Source: Pilasporangium apinafurcum | Lineage: Eukaryota > Oomycota > Peronosporomycetes > Pythiales > Pythiaceae | DNA: 37,388 bases | Assembly: GCA_001600495.1 (NCBI GenBank) | Contig: BCKE01000088.1 | Coordinates: 74,484 to 111,871, forward strand | Reading direction: 5' to 3' | In this document: piece after piece, positions 28,755 to 37,388 of the stretch | How positions within the stretch are numbered: the first letter of the stretch is position 1 | Layout: each line of letters opens with the position of its first letter | Position numbers and translations under genes: made by a program | Notes under the pieces: model-generated | Databases searched by the model: none | The model's input: only the letters and a program-made list of their open reading frames with translations | Told to the model about the DNA's origin: nothing

Positions 28755-31209
28755 ATGGGAGGCGTGTCCATGCTGCTGCATCGAAGAGTTTCCATGTTCT
28801 CCTCCTCAGCGGCAATAGCGGCGCGGCGTCCGCGTGTGTTAGTTGTCGGTGGCGGTCCCGTGGGGCTAACCATGGGGTTTCTGTTGGAGAAACTCTACGA
28901 TGTCCGCACACGTATCGTCGAGCGGCAGCTGCAACCGACGACGCATCCACAAGCGCATTTCCTGAATCTGCGAACGATGGAAGTGTTGCATGCGACTATG
29001 CCAGCTTTTCATGACAAATTGTTGCAGCAGGCAGCACCCAGTCAACAGGTATTGCTATTTACATACATCAGAATGATGGAGTTATATATTGATGTATATG
29101 CTATTTTATACTTCAGTGGCGAGATTATATTTACTGCACAGGCGTAGGTAAAGCACGCGAACTCGCTCGTGTCGATCAATTTGGACCATGTACGACTCGT
29201 TTCTATTCGTGATTCTACGCAAAAAAAAGTGCTTAAGGATGCTAAATGTTCAAGTGCAGGCATTCCGCGACCATCAGTGGGCCAAAAATCTCCCGATCAT
29301 GAAGAATTAAATGTGTTACGACAACTATCCTCAACACAATTCTTGCATTTTCCCCAAAACCAGTTTGAGGCGATGCTATCAGAATTTCTACAAGAAAATG
29401 GACTCCAAGTCGAGCGCGGAGTGGAATTGGTCAATCTACAAGTGGATGCATCTGGAGTGAATCGTCCCAAAGCTACCCTGCGCAACACGTACTTGTCAAG
29501 CTCATTCATGATCATCATTCAATACGATGGCTGAACAGTATTTTATGATCATAGAGTTGCGCAAACGACAGAGGAAGCCTCGTACGATTTTGTCATTGGG
29601 GCTGATGGTGCGCACAGTCTGGTGCGGCAGCTCTGTGGCATTGACATGGTTGGTGCACTTAACCTCCAGAGCATCGTCAATGTGCATTTCACTAGCAAGG
29701 CACTCTCTCAAGCAGCACAGGAGAATCCCGCAATGCTCTACTTCATTGTAAGTATTTTATGTTATTGCTACACTGATTGAGTGCACTTATGACCCTATTG
29801 ACATGCTATTTTCTCGACTGCATCAGTTTAATCAGCACGTAATTGGCGTGTTGATTGCGCATGATCTCAAGCACGGGGAGTGGGTCTTCCAAATCCCGTT
29901 TTTCCCGCCGCAAGAATCCATTGACCGGGATTTCTCCGTCCAAAAATGTCGAGAGCTGATCCACCATGTCCTGCCCAACAATCAACAACTTCCTAAGGAT
30001 GATATCAAGATTTTGTCGGTCGGTCAGTGGCGCATGAGTGCGCGTGTGGCGAAACAGTACGATTTGCATCGTCAAGTGTTTCTTGTAGGAGACGCTGTGC
30101 ATCAATTTCCGCCTGCAGGCGGGTTTGGTATGAACACCGGCATCCAAGATGCACACAATCTGGCATGGAAAGTTGCAATGGCCATTGAAAATCAGCCAAA
30201 CAAGTCATTTACGGCGCAATATGACCAACACCAGTGGGATATCGATGCGCTATTGCGCTCCTACGGCAAAGAGCGGCAGCATATTGCCAAGATCAACACA
30301 CAGTTAAGCCTGCGCAACTACGAACGCACGATGAAGATCCCAAACGCACTCAATGTCTCGCACCACAACGCCAAACTACTCTCTAAAATGGTGAATTCTG
30401 CACCGATAAAGTTGTTTCCGCTGGAAATGCAACGTGAATTTCTGAAAAACGTGATGAAAGTGGGTAAAATGCCGCTAGGATTGCTGGAGACTAATCACAG
30501 TACCCTTGGCGAACGCATGCGGTCCCAGGTGAAGGACATTGTTGAGCGACGATCGAGTCTCGGAATGCTCTTCTACCATTTTGATATTGGCTTCTCATAC
30601 CAGACGGGCGAATGGGAGGAGCGAGCTAAGCAGTTGATGCAGGACTCTGCACTTGATCAATCAGCTTTATTCAACACCACCATCGCCTCGTCCAAAGCTG
30701 AAGGGCGAGGAATTTCTGCAGATGTCTTTTGTCCAGAGTTTCGAGTTGGTATGCGCTTCCCGCATTTTTGGTGCCAGGACAGAGAGCGACAAAGTCGAAT
30801 TTCTACGCTGGAGCTGCATCGGATGGTCATGAAGCAACAACAAACCGTGGGAAACCACAGAAACGCGCTTTTTTTGTTGATCGCTGATGACCGACACGCT
30901 TCTCTTATCCAGGAAATATTGGATGCTAATCCTTTGCCGCTTTTGAAACACGTTGCTCTGATCGTGTTAAACTCAACGGAGAATCATATCGAAAGTGGTC
31001 CTGAGCGCGTGTTTGCTTCTATGCATTTGTATAGGATTGCAACTGATAACAGCGAAGGGCATGACACATGGAATGAATTCCTCGCTAGACATTCTGCAGC
31101 GTTGGTGCGGCCAGATGGCCACATCAGTTTCCTGTGGAGCAAAACCAACCCGCCAAAGACAGTCGACAACGTAGTACAGGCGATGCAGCATTCCGTTCAG
31201 CTACACTAA
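28755..31209 (+). CDS. FAD-dependent aromatic-ring monooxygenase-like, five exons
   Basis: Exons 28755-29048, 29117-29189, 29260-29488, 29555-29747 and 29827-31209 join in phase to 723 residues. After a Ser/Arg-rich leader that could be a mitochondrial presequence (RRVSMFSSSAAIAARR) comes the Rossmann motif VLVVGGGPVGLTMGFLLEK. VIGADGAHSLVR (the DG motif) and VFLVGDAVHQFPPAGGFGMNTGIQDAHNLAWK (in parts: GD motif, then the FAD ribityl site) complete the PheA/TfdB-type FAD monooxygenase pattern. The C-terminal 150 residues (SADVFCPEFRVGMRFPHFW...) fit the thioredoxin-like dimerisation domain of phenol hydroxylases. The enzyme should hydroxylate an aromatic or quinone-like substrate using NAD(P)H and O2; the substrate is unknown. 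Transposon relics lie just upstream. Confidence 0.85.
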
Positions 31210-31668
31210 GAGCGGTTGTTGATTTTTGTTGTTCGTTCATAGGTATAGAGACACAAGGAAATGCTAACAGAAAATATCAGCATGCTAGACGTGTAATGTC
31301 ACCTCCATGTCTCTTTTAATCAACCAATCTGCACAGGGGTTTTCAGCATCCCGAGTACTGGCCCGACATGGATGCTTCATGTATCTTGTAGTTCTGTGTG
31401 TTTATACATATTCATACGACAATGAGGAACGGCAAAGGAATGACTGAATCTCTGTTCATTTTCATCAACTCTCGACCAGCGCAGATCGCACTCTCACCTT
31501 CACAGTCCAACATCCTACACACTATTTTGCATATTCTAGAGAAGCAATAAATAATGAAAATGTCAATGAACAGGCTTCTTTTCCATTTTAGTGTTTATAA
31601 ATTCATTTTCTTGGACATCACCATGATTACATTACCACCATTTCCCTGTTGCTCTCTCTCTCTGATCT
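31210..31668. other. Intergenic region between convergent genes
   Basis: This region separates the monooxygenase stop (31209) from the stop of the membrane-protein gene (31669, minus strand). It should contain both 3' untranslated regions. AATAAA-like sequence occurs at 31545-31552 (GCAATAAATAATG). No gene or repeat was seen. Confidence 0.4.
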
Positions 31669-32472
31669 TTATACACTTGTTAAGGATGCCTCTTGTTGCT
31701 GTTCTTTCCTGTCTACTGTTACTGTCATGTCTTTTGCTGCTGTCACTGATGTGGTTGCTGAAGATGGTGGATTAAATCTACTTCTATCCTCCTCATTATC
31801 TTCTGCCAAAGCTGCTGCTCCGCCACCATCTTCTTCTTCAGGCTCTGGCATCGTTCCAGTATTATCTCCATCAACACGATTGCTCTCATTCAGTGACGCT
31901 GCGATTGCGAGCGCCATTTCTTCGTCTTCTTCCATGTTCAGTGTTGTCTCCAGTCGCTCATCGTCCGTATCGTTGTCGTTATTCCTCACAGCCGAAGGCG
32001 TCGTGGCCAACAACTGATGACTGTTCATAATCTTGTACGGACCAGAGCACATCTTGTCATAGATCATGAGAGCCCATGCGATGAACGTCAAAATCAAGAA
32101 CAAGTAGAAGCGTGTCGTCATGAGCTCTTCTTCCGCATCGCTGTTAAAACAGTCACATGCGTTTGAGAAAATCGTCGTCATACACTCATTTCGGAACGCA
32201 CAGCAACATGGCTGGTATGTCGCCATAATCTCGCCGCAGAAGACACCTTCAGACCGATTGTGGAGCGCCAATGAACAGTTGCCAGTGCTTCGACAAATTG
32301 CACAGCCCTCGTCTAAGCCATATTGCCATGATGCAGGAACAGACGACTGAGTATCCGACACGTTCATCATCATCTGCGCATTCACAGAAATTATGAAGAT
32401 GCTAACATAGATGTAAAGGAAGAGCATCATCGGTTTGAATAGCTTGGGTTGTGTCGGCTTCCATGCGCCCAT
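31669..32472 (-). CDS. Type I membrane protein: ten-Cys ectodomain, UIM in tail
   Basis: This is a single exon of 267 residues from the ATG at 32472-32470, chosen because it starts a signal peptide (PMMLFLYIYVSIFIISVNAQ); the frame is open 29 codons further upstream. The ectodomain has cysteine spacing C-x2-C-x5-C-x12-C-x9-CCC-x5-C-x8-C-x-C, nearly identical to that of the protein at 3443. A transmembrane helix follows (FYLFLILTFIAWALMIY). The cytoplasmic tail is acidic and contains EEDEEMALAIAASLNE, a textbook ubiquitin-interacting motif (acidic start, hydrophobic, A-I-x-x-S, then Glu), encoded at 31885-31932. The tail ends in a Thr/Glu/Gln-rich stretch. N-glycosylation sites (NVS, NCS, NRS) agree with an outside domain. 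The combination suggests a receptor or sorting protein that binds ubiquitin; the ligand is unknown. Confidence 0.8.
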   Translation of the reverse strand: MGAWKPTQPKLFKPMMLFLYIYVSIFIISVNAQMMMNVSDTQSSVPASWQYGLDEGCAICRSTGNCSLALHNRSEGVFCGEIMATYQPCCCAFRNECMTTIFSNACDCFNSDAEEELMTTRFYLFLILTFIAWALMIYDKMCSGPYKIMNSHQLLATTPSAVRNNDNDTDDERLETTLNMEEDEEMALAIAASLNESNRVDGDNTGTMPEPEEEDGGGAAALAEDNEEDRSRFNPPSSATTSVTAAKDMTVTVDRKEQQQEASLTSV

Positions 32473-32698
32473 CGCTGTCCTATGTTGATTGCTCTGCACT
32501 TTGGCATAGAAGAAAAATAAAGCCCAGTTCCAATACAGCATGTGGGACATGTGGTCCACATCGAGTACTGTTGTCTAGAAAGTTGCTAATGTGCAACTTT
32601 AATATTGTTCAAGTTGCTCATAAATACTCTTAATTTTTGTACCCATTTTCTATTGGATCATCAACACTTCAAAGGCAAAACCAAAAGCAAAATGGTAT

Positions 32699-34263
32699 TT
32701 AGGAAATATTAGCAGGCTTGAAGACATTGAATCCATCGCTGGCGGTACTGACGAGCACACCGGGACACTGGCTGTGGAAGTGCAACTCCTTGATGTCGGT
32801 TTGCCCCTGGTGGATGAAGAGTAATTGCGGTGGCAATTCCAGTTTCTCGTTGCTAGAACCCGTAAGCTGGTTGGCGTCCCCTGTAGCTTCAGTATCTTCT
32901 TCGACCGACATATCCCACACCGAAATTTGATTGTCGGCGCCAGCCACAGCCAGGACAGACTCATCTGTTGGGTGCCACTCAATGGATGTGATGGGTGCCG
33001 TGTGATAACGAAAGTGTGCCACTGGGTTGTTGGGTTTGAAGTTGCGCAAATCCCAAATTTTGAACGAGCCGTCGTCCGAGCCAGACGCGAGCAAGTACGC
33101 CACGTTGCGGTTCCACGTGATGACGTTGACATCATCATCGTGCGCAGTGACATCGATCATACTGCCAGCCTTTCGTCTCGTGTCCCAAATACGCACAGTG
33201 CGATCCGCTGAGCACGAGGCAAAAACAGTAGATTCCGTAGGGCTCCACTGCAAATCTTCCACTGAACTTTTGTGACCCGTGAATGGCACTTTATCGACGT
33301 TCCATGCGCTCTCGGAATTGTTCCAGAGGTAGATGAACTTGCTGCAATCACCCGTGACCAATCGGCCAGCTTGCACAGGAGACCAATCCATGGCGAAACC
33401 TTCATCTGCATGACCATTAAAAGTATACAACGGCATGGTTTTTGCTGGAAGTGGCGCGGTCAACTTGCCATCCAGAGACTCCAATTGTTTGGAAATATCC
33501 CACAAATGCACTTTCTTTGTGTCTGCCCACGTAGCAACAATGTTGGACGATTGTGGCATGGATCGAATGCGATTCACACCACCTTTGTGAGGAATGGAGC
33601 GCGATTCCAGCACCGGATCACCGTCTGTATCATCATCATCGTCGTCATCCGACTCCTCATCATCCGAATCTTCTTTGTGTTTGGTTTTATGCAGTTCTGA
33701 CATTTTCATAATAGTCACCTGATTGTCTTCTGGGTTGGCTGCTTGAGTACCCGCGACGACATACACTGTCATTGGAAACTGAATTTGTTCAAAGAGCTCA
33801 AGTTAGCCAACTGGAGCAAGCGATTATAATAAAAAATCATAATTCATACCCGCGTTCGAACAGTGCCAAGATTATCGCGCACTATGTCCATACTTAACGA
33901 CGGCCATTCAGCAGTCATAGCGTAGTACATATCGTAGGCACTGCTATCGTAGTCCAGCACTTCATCCTCTCCGAGTTTATCCACGCCTGGCATAAACACC
34001 TTCTTGATAGTCTTTTCTTCGTCATCGTCGTCTTCATTGGCAGCATCCATGTCCACATCGTCGCCGTTACGTTCGCCGTCAATGACCTCTTCGTCTTCAT
34101 CATCCCCTTCGCTCTCGATCATCTCTTCGTCTTCAATGTCATCACCAAATGGATCTTCAAACACCAAATCCTCTGCATCCTGCTTCTGCTCCTCTTCATA
34201 TGCAGTGTGACGCTTCAATGCACTGCCATTCTCTGATGCGGCGCGCTTCTTGTGTGTACTCAT
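32699..34263 (-). CDS. GRWD1: Glutamate-rich WD40 protein, GRWD1/Rrb1 ortholog
   Basis: Exons 34263-33850 and 33778-32699 join in phase to 497 residues. The first exon carries a long acidic tract (DDIEDEEMIESEGDDEDEE) and then the CAF1C/H4-binding-like segment YAMTAEWPSLSMDIV. Exon 2 starts at FPMTVYVVAGTQA, the conserved GRWD1 entry into the propeller. WD repeats are visible as GHADEGFAMDWSP, GHKSSVEDLQWSPTESTVFASCSADRTVRIWD, VTWNRN-type, SGSDDGSFKIWDLR and AGADNQISVWDM. A second acidic loop (SDDDDDDDTDGD) interrupts the first blades, as in the family. Rrb1/GRWD1 is a nucleolar chaperone of ribosomal protein L3 (uL3) in 60S assembly. The ortholog call is strong. Confidence 0.92.
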
Positions 34264-34502
34264 GTCGGTCTCTCTACCTCTGGACACCAATGGAGTTAGT
34301 TGTTGGCACAAGTAGGTTAATTGGCACCATTTGCAGACGTGAGATGCTCATTGGCTAAAAAACGTCACAATGGTTGGCCATCAAATCGGTTCTTCTAATT
34401 AATTTGTCTTATACAATAATATTATTAATGTGGTCCACGTGAAATAAAGAGTGATGATCCTTCTGGTGGTGAGGAGCTCACTTGAGTGAATGGAGATATA
34501 AA

Positions 34503-35783
34503 ATGCTTGCAAGAAGCACGAGGAAGGCGTCTGCATCGCTCCTTCGACATGGACCAGTCGCTCGGCGCCACTCCATTGGTGGGTTGCGGGGAAATCACAC
34601 AAAGGATGAACATCATGTACGCGAAATCGTCCGGTACGAGCCTGTCGAGTATACAATTGATCGTTTTTTGTTGAGGCGACGAAACTGAGTAAAGCGCACA
34701 TGGCGGATTGAACAGAAAATATGATTACGACAATTACGTCTGTGGGCTACTGCTCCCGCATGAAGTTCGACCCTCATTCTTTGCAATTGTAAGTGAAATT
34801 GCTTCTTCTGTGTGCTCGCAGACTTTGGATTTCTGACGAAACTGAGAATGGAATAACAGCGAGCCGCAAATGCAGAGATCGCGATGATTAAAGACACGAT
34901 TCGCACCAACCATATGACTGGTAAGATCCGCATGCAGTGGTGGCGAGAGAAGATCTACGACCTGTATACGCCTGAGCCGCCTGGTGGTCGACCTGCACAG
35001 CAAACACTGGTACTTCGAGAACTGGAGACAGCGGTGCACACACATGGGCTCACACGGCGGTGGTTTGAACGCCTTCTTGATGCACGAGTGAGTGTTGCAT
35101 TATGTTATGTCTTGTGCCGGTTGACTATGTGTACACCTGCTAATCCATTTGCTAAAACATTCTTACCCATTAGGACCAAGATCTGGACACGGACCAGCCA
35201 CAGAGCTTAGAGGAAATCGAAATGTACGCTGAGAAGACAGCCGGATCGCTATTGTACCTTACCCTCGAATGTCTCGGCGTTCGCGATGATGTGGCTGACC
35301 GTGTGGCAGGACATGCAGGAATTGCGATTGGTTTAGCAACATTATTGCGCGGTACTTACCATCATAGCGCGCATCAACAGCTCTACCTGCCACAGGATTT
35401 ATTGATGAAGGTACGCTTCTTCCATACATAAGTTTGTACGATAGGCTTGTCTTAATACCTGTATCCGTAATTATTTGCAGCACAACATCACGGAGTATGA
35501 TCTATTTGACGCAGTAGAAGATCCCGAAAAAGGCAAACAAGCTGCCTCCGTAGTGTTTGAAGTCGCTTGTCGAGCGATGGACCACCTACGCGAAGCACGT
35601 GCACTTCGAAAGGATCTTCCAAAGCCAGCACGTGCTGCGATGCTCGCAACCGTCTCGACAGGGATGTACCTGAATGAATTAGAGAAAGTCAATTTCAATG
35701 CTTTTGACCCTGCCCTGATGCAGCGCAGTCCATTGCAATATCATTTCGAGGTGCTCAAGTATTACTTTTTGCGCAAATATTAG
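34503..35783 (+). CDS. NDUFAF6: NDUFAF6-like complex I assembly factor, five exons
   Basis: Exons 34503-34633, 34716-34788, 34860-35087, 35174-35410 and 35481-35783 give 323 residues, close to NDUFAF6. The N-terminus is a mitochondrial-type presequence (MLARSTRKASASLLRHG). The squalene/phytoene synthase-like fold follows: VRKYDYDNYVCGLLLPHEVR, RAANAEIAMIKDTI, IRMQWWREKIYDLY, LTRRWFERLLDAR, EMYAEKTAGSLLYLTLECLG, and a helical C-terminus (LNELEKVNFNAFDPAL). The metal-binding Asp-rich pairs of true prenyl synthases are not complete, as is usual for NDUFAF6, so no prenyl-synthase activity is expected. The family role is early assembly of the membrane arm of mitochondrial complex I (ND1 module). 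The gene is divergent from GRWD1. Confidence 0.88.
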
Positions 35784-35943
35784 ACAATCAAAAGCTACCA
35801 TCATCACTTCCTTACAGCGATGCACAACTGGTGCCAGTTCCGTTATTGTGTTTTAACGTTTTTACGCATTTTAATTGGATGTCATTAACAGGAACCGTCA
35901 TCCACACAAGTTGCAAGCAATACACTCAAAAAGAATGGCTTGC

Positions 35944-36776
35944 TTATGATCGTTGCTTCTTGTATGACTGCTCAGCAGATCCTCCTGTCGGTCCCACTAC
36001 TGACGATGAACTGCCACCATTGCCACCACTGCTACTGTTGCTGTTGGAACTCCCTTGTGTGTTTGGATTCGATCGTCGTTTGTTATCTAATGCCGCCAAC
36101 TGACCCTGCAGCTGGTCCTTCTTCAACTTGACACGATTTTCAAACTCAAAGCCGCTCTTAAAGTAATCCAATCGTGATGGCGCCGATATGTGCAGCAATT
36201 CCTCCTCAATCGCACACGCCTATATCACAACACAATCAGCCCATCAGTATCCCTTTATCCAGCCAAACGTTGTATATGTTCACGTACCACTTGCAGGAGG
36301 TCTTCATAAGTTGTACATCGACTGGTATAGGCGTCTCGAATCTTAGAGCGTACAGCCTGTCGTTCTTCGATGGTTAAGTACATCCGCCAGTCCTGCATGG
36401 TTGACTGCGAGACACTTCTACTGGTTGTTGTTGCCACGGCGTGGCTTGGGTTGTTGCTACCCATACTCAATGCGTTGTGGCCACCACGTAAGTTTGTGGT
36501 CGATGCCGAGGCAGGTCGATTGAACACCCCAGAAGAGGTGACCGCACGTAGCATCTGGGGAGGGTTTGTATTCGGATTCGCGTGTAGTACCGATGGGATG
36601 GTGTTCACGCCTGCGGCTAAGTGGCTGCTGAGTCCGCCAACAACCGATGCACCCCCAATGACGGAGCTGGTAGCGCCACCACTGAGCGTTCGTTTGAGCG
36701 ATGGGATGCTGGCAGTTGTCTGCCCGCCGTTGGCGCTATTGTTTCCACTCGGGTCCTTCATCGAGCCGAGATTCAT
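35944..36776 (-). CDS. KIX-domain protein (MED15/CBP-like), two exons
   Basis: Exons 36776-36288 and 36219-35944 join in phase to 254 residues. The ATG at 36776 (MNLGSMKDPSGN) was chosen; upstream sequence resembles a 5' untranslated region with a possible intron (about 36814-36782). The N-terminal 125 residues are low-complexity Ser/Thr/Asn/Gly. The conserved core QDWRMYLTIEERQAVRSKIRD, then a helix ending in ACAIEEELLHISAPSRLDYF and KSGFEFENRVKLKKDQL has the three-helix KIX pattern of Mediator MED15 and CBP/p300. The C-terminus is again Ser/Gly-rich with a basic KKQR end. A role as a coactivator docking surface for transcription factors is inferred from the family. It is shorter than MED15 of animals and fungi. 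Confidence 0.75.
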
Positions 36777-37388
36777 CTCTTGTATATCTGTGATTGCTGC
36801 GTTTAAACAATTTCCTATCCCCCCTTTTACCTTCTGCCTAAAATGCTTCCTTCTGTTTTTTTTTTTGGCTTTCTTTTCACACCGTCCCAAAAACCTAATC
36901 GCTGAGGTTTTTCCTATCCTTTGATCTGATGATTCACTGTCTGGGTTCTCGCCGTATCATTTCATTTACATAGGGATTTCAATTACTGTAATTACCGCTA
37001 CTAAACTGATCTTCCTTACTAATATTCATCATATGCTAAATATGGTAAATACTATTAACTCGTAATCTCAGAGTCAACCAGACCAAAAAAAGTCGATTTG
37101 TGGAGGTCAACCAATATTCATAAAATCCGGAACTAATCTAATCTTCAAATAAATCTCACCTCCAAAATCTTCATGTTACTGTGATAAGAATTATATTCTG
37201 TTTACTTCCAAACTAAACGTCTATGAAGAGAATTGGCGGGCTGAATTTGAGCACTAATGCTGGTTGAGCATACCATTTGCACTCAGAACGGGTGACAGTG
37301 GATGAAAGACGTACTCTATGGAGATGGACTTGCAAAAAACCATCGCTACGTTGTGTAACCCACGTGTAACCAGTTGGGAAGTCTTTCC
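36777..37388. other. Upstream region and AT-rich intergenic end of the window
   Basis: 36777-36920 is the probable leader of the KIX gene, with a poly-T/poly-A tract at 36857-36869 and a likely leader intron. 36920-37388 is AT-rich, with no open frame of note and no repeat visible by eye. Confidence 0.4.

Noticed and set aside
36370-36924. 184-codon plus-strand frame opposite the KIX gene
   Set aside because: Shadow of the Ser/Thr/Gly-rich first exon; its hydrophobic ending comes from the poly-T tract in the leader.

Overview
The window looks like nuclear DNA of an oomycete, probably a compact obligate plant parasite of the Albugo (white rust) type; this is an inference. The reasons are: many short introns (about 50-100 bp, GT..AG) that can be placed exactly by reading-frame phase; very short distances between genes on alternating strands; a diaminopimelate-decarboxylase-type enzyme in a clearly eukaryotic gene set; and intergenic relics of transposons with IS630/Tc1 and Fanzor/TnpB character. 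No rRNA, tRNA, CRISPR or bacterial operon was seen.

Layout. 1-314 is the 5' end of a minus-strand gene for a secreted protein cut by the window edge. 315-3442 holds no credible gene, only decayed sequence with one diverged duplicated segment. 3443-4228 is a type I membrane protein with a ten-cysteine ectodomain and a Pro/Tyr/Gly repeat tail. 4550-4921 (-) is a Fanzor fragment. 5072-6046 is a multi-pass membrane protein. 6191-8404 (-) is a six-exon EF-hand-like/TPR protein, head to head with a six-exon Rogdi/Rav2-like gene (8590-9971). A 13-exon CaMKK/LKB1/GRIK-like kinase (10220-12636) follows, then a SelW-like Rdx protein (-) and a sugar-nucleotidyltransferase-like protein (-). An ARM-like protein (15333-16403, -) is divergent from a p24/emp24-type protein with a large inserted domain (16540-18210). 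Next are a DAP-decarboxylase-like enzyme (-), an unrecognised ten-exon gene ending in a coiled coil (+), a GALK2-like GHMP kinase (-) and a CPY-like serine carboxypeptidase (+).

27445-28459 is a transposon graveyard: an IS630/Tc1 transposase relic on the minus strand, divergent from a TnpB/Fanzor C-terminal relic on the plus strand. After it come a FAD monooxygenase (28755-31209), a second membrane protein with the same cysteine-rich ectodomain but a ubiquitin-interacting motif in its tail (31669-32472, -), the ribosome-assembly WD40 protein GRWD1/Rrb1 (-), the complex I assembly factor NDUFAF6 (+), and a KIX-domain protein (-).

The genes are mostly unrelated housekeeping functions. The unusual items are the pair of cysteine-rich receptor-like proteins whose tails carry PPxY and UIM motifs (both linked in general to ubiquitin-dependent trafficking), the p24 protein with a DNRLRE-like insertion, and the two different TnpB/Fanzor relics. 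Exon coordinates were derived by hand from splice-site dinucleotides and phase. Family calls come from motif recognition without a database search.
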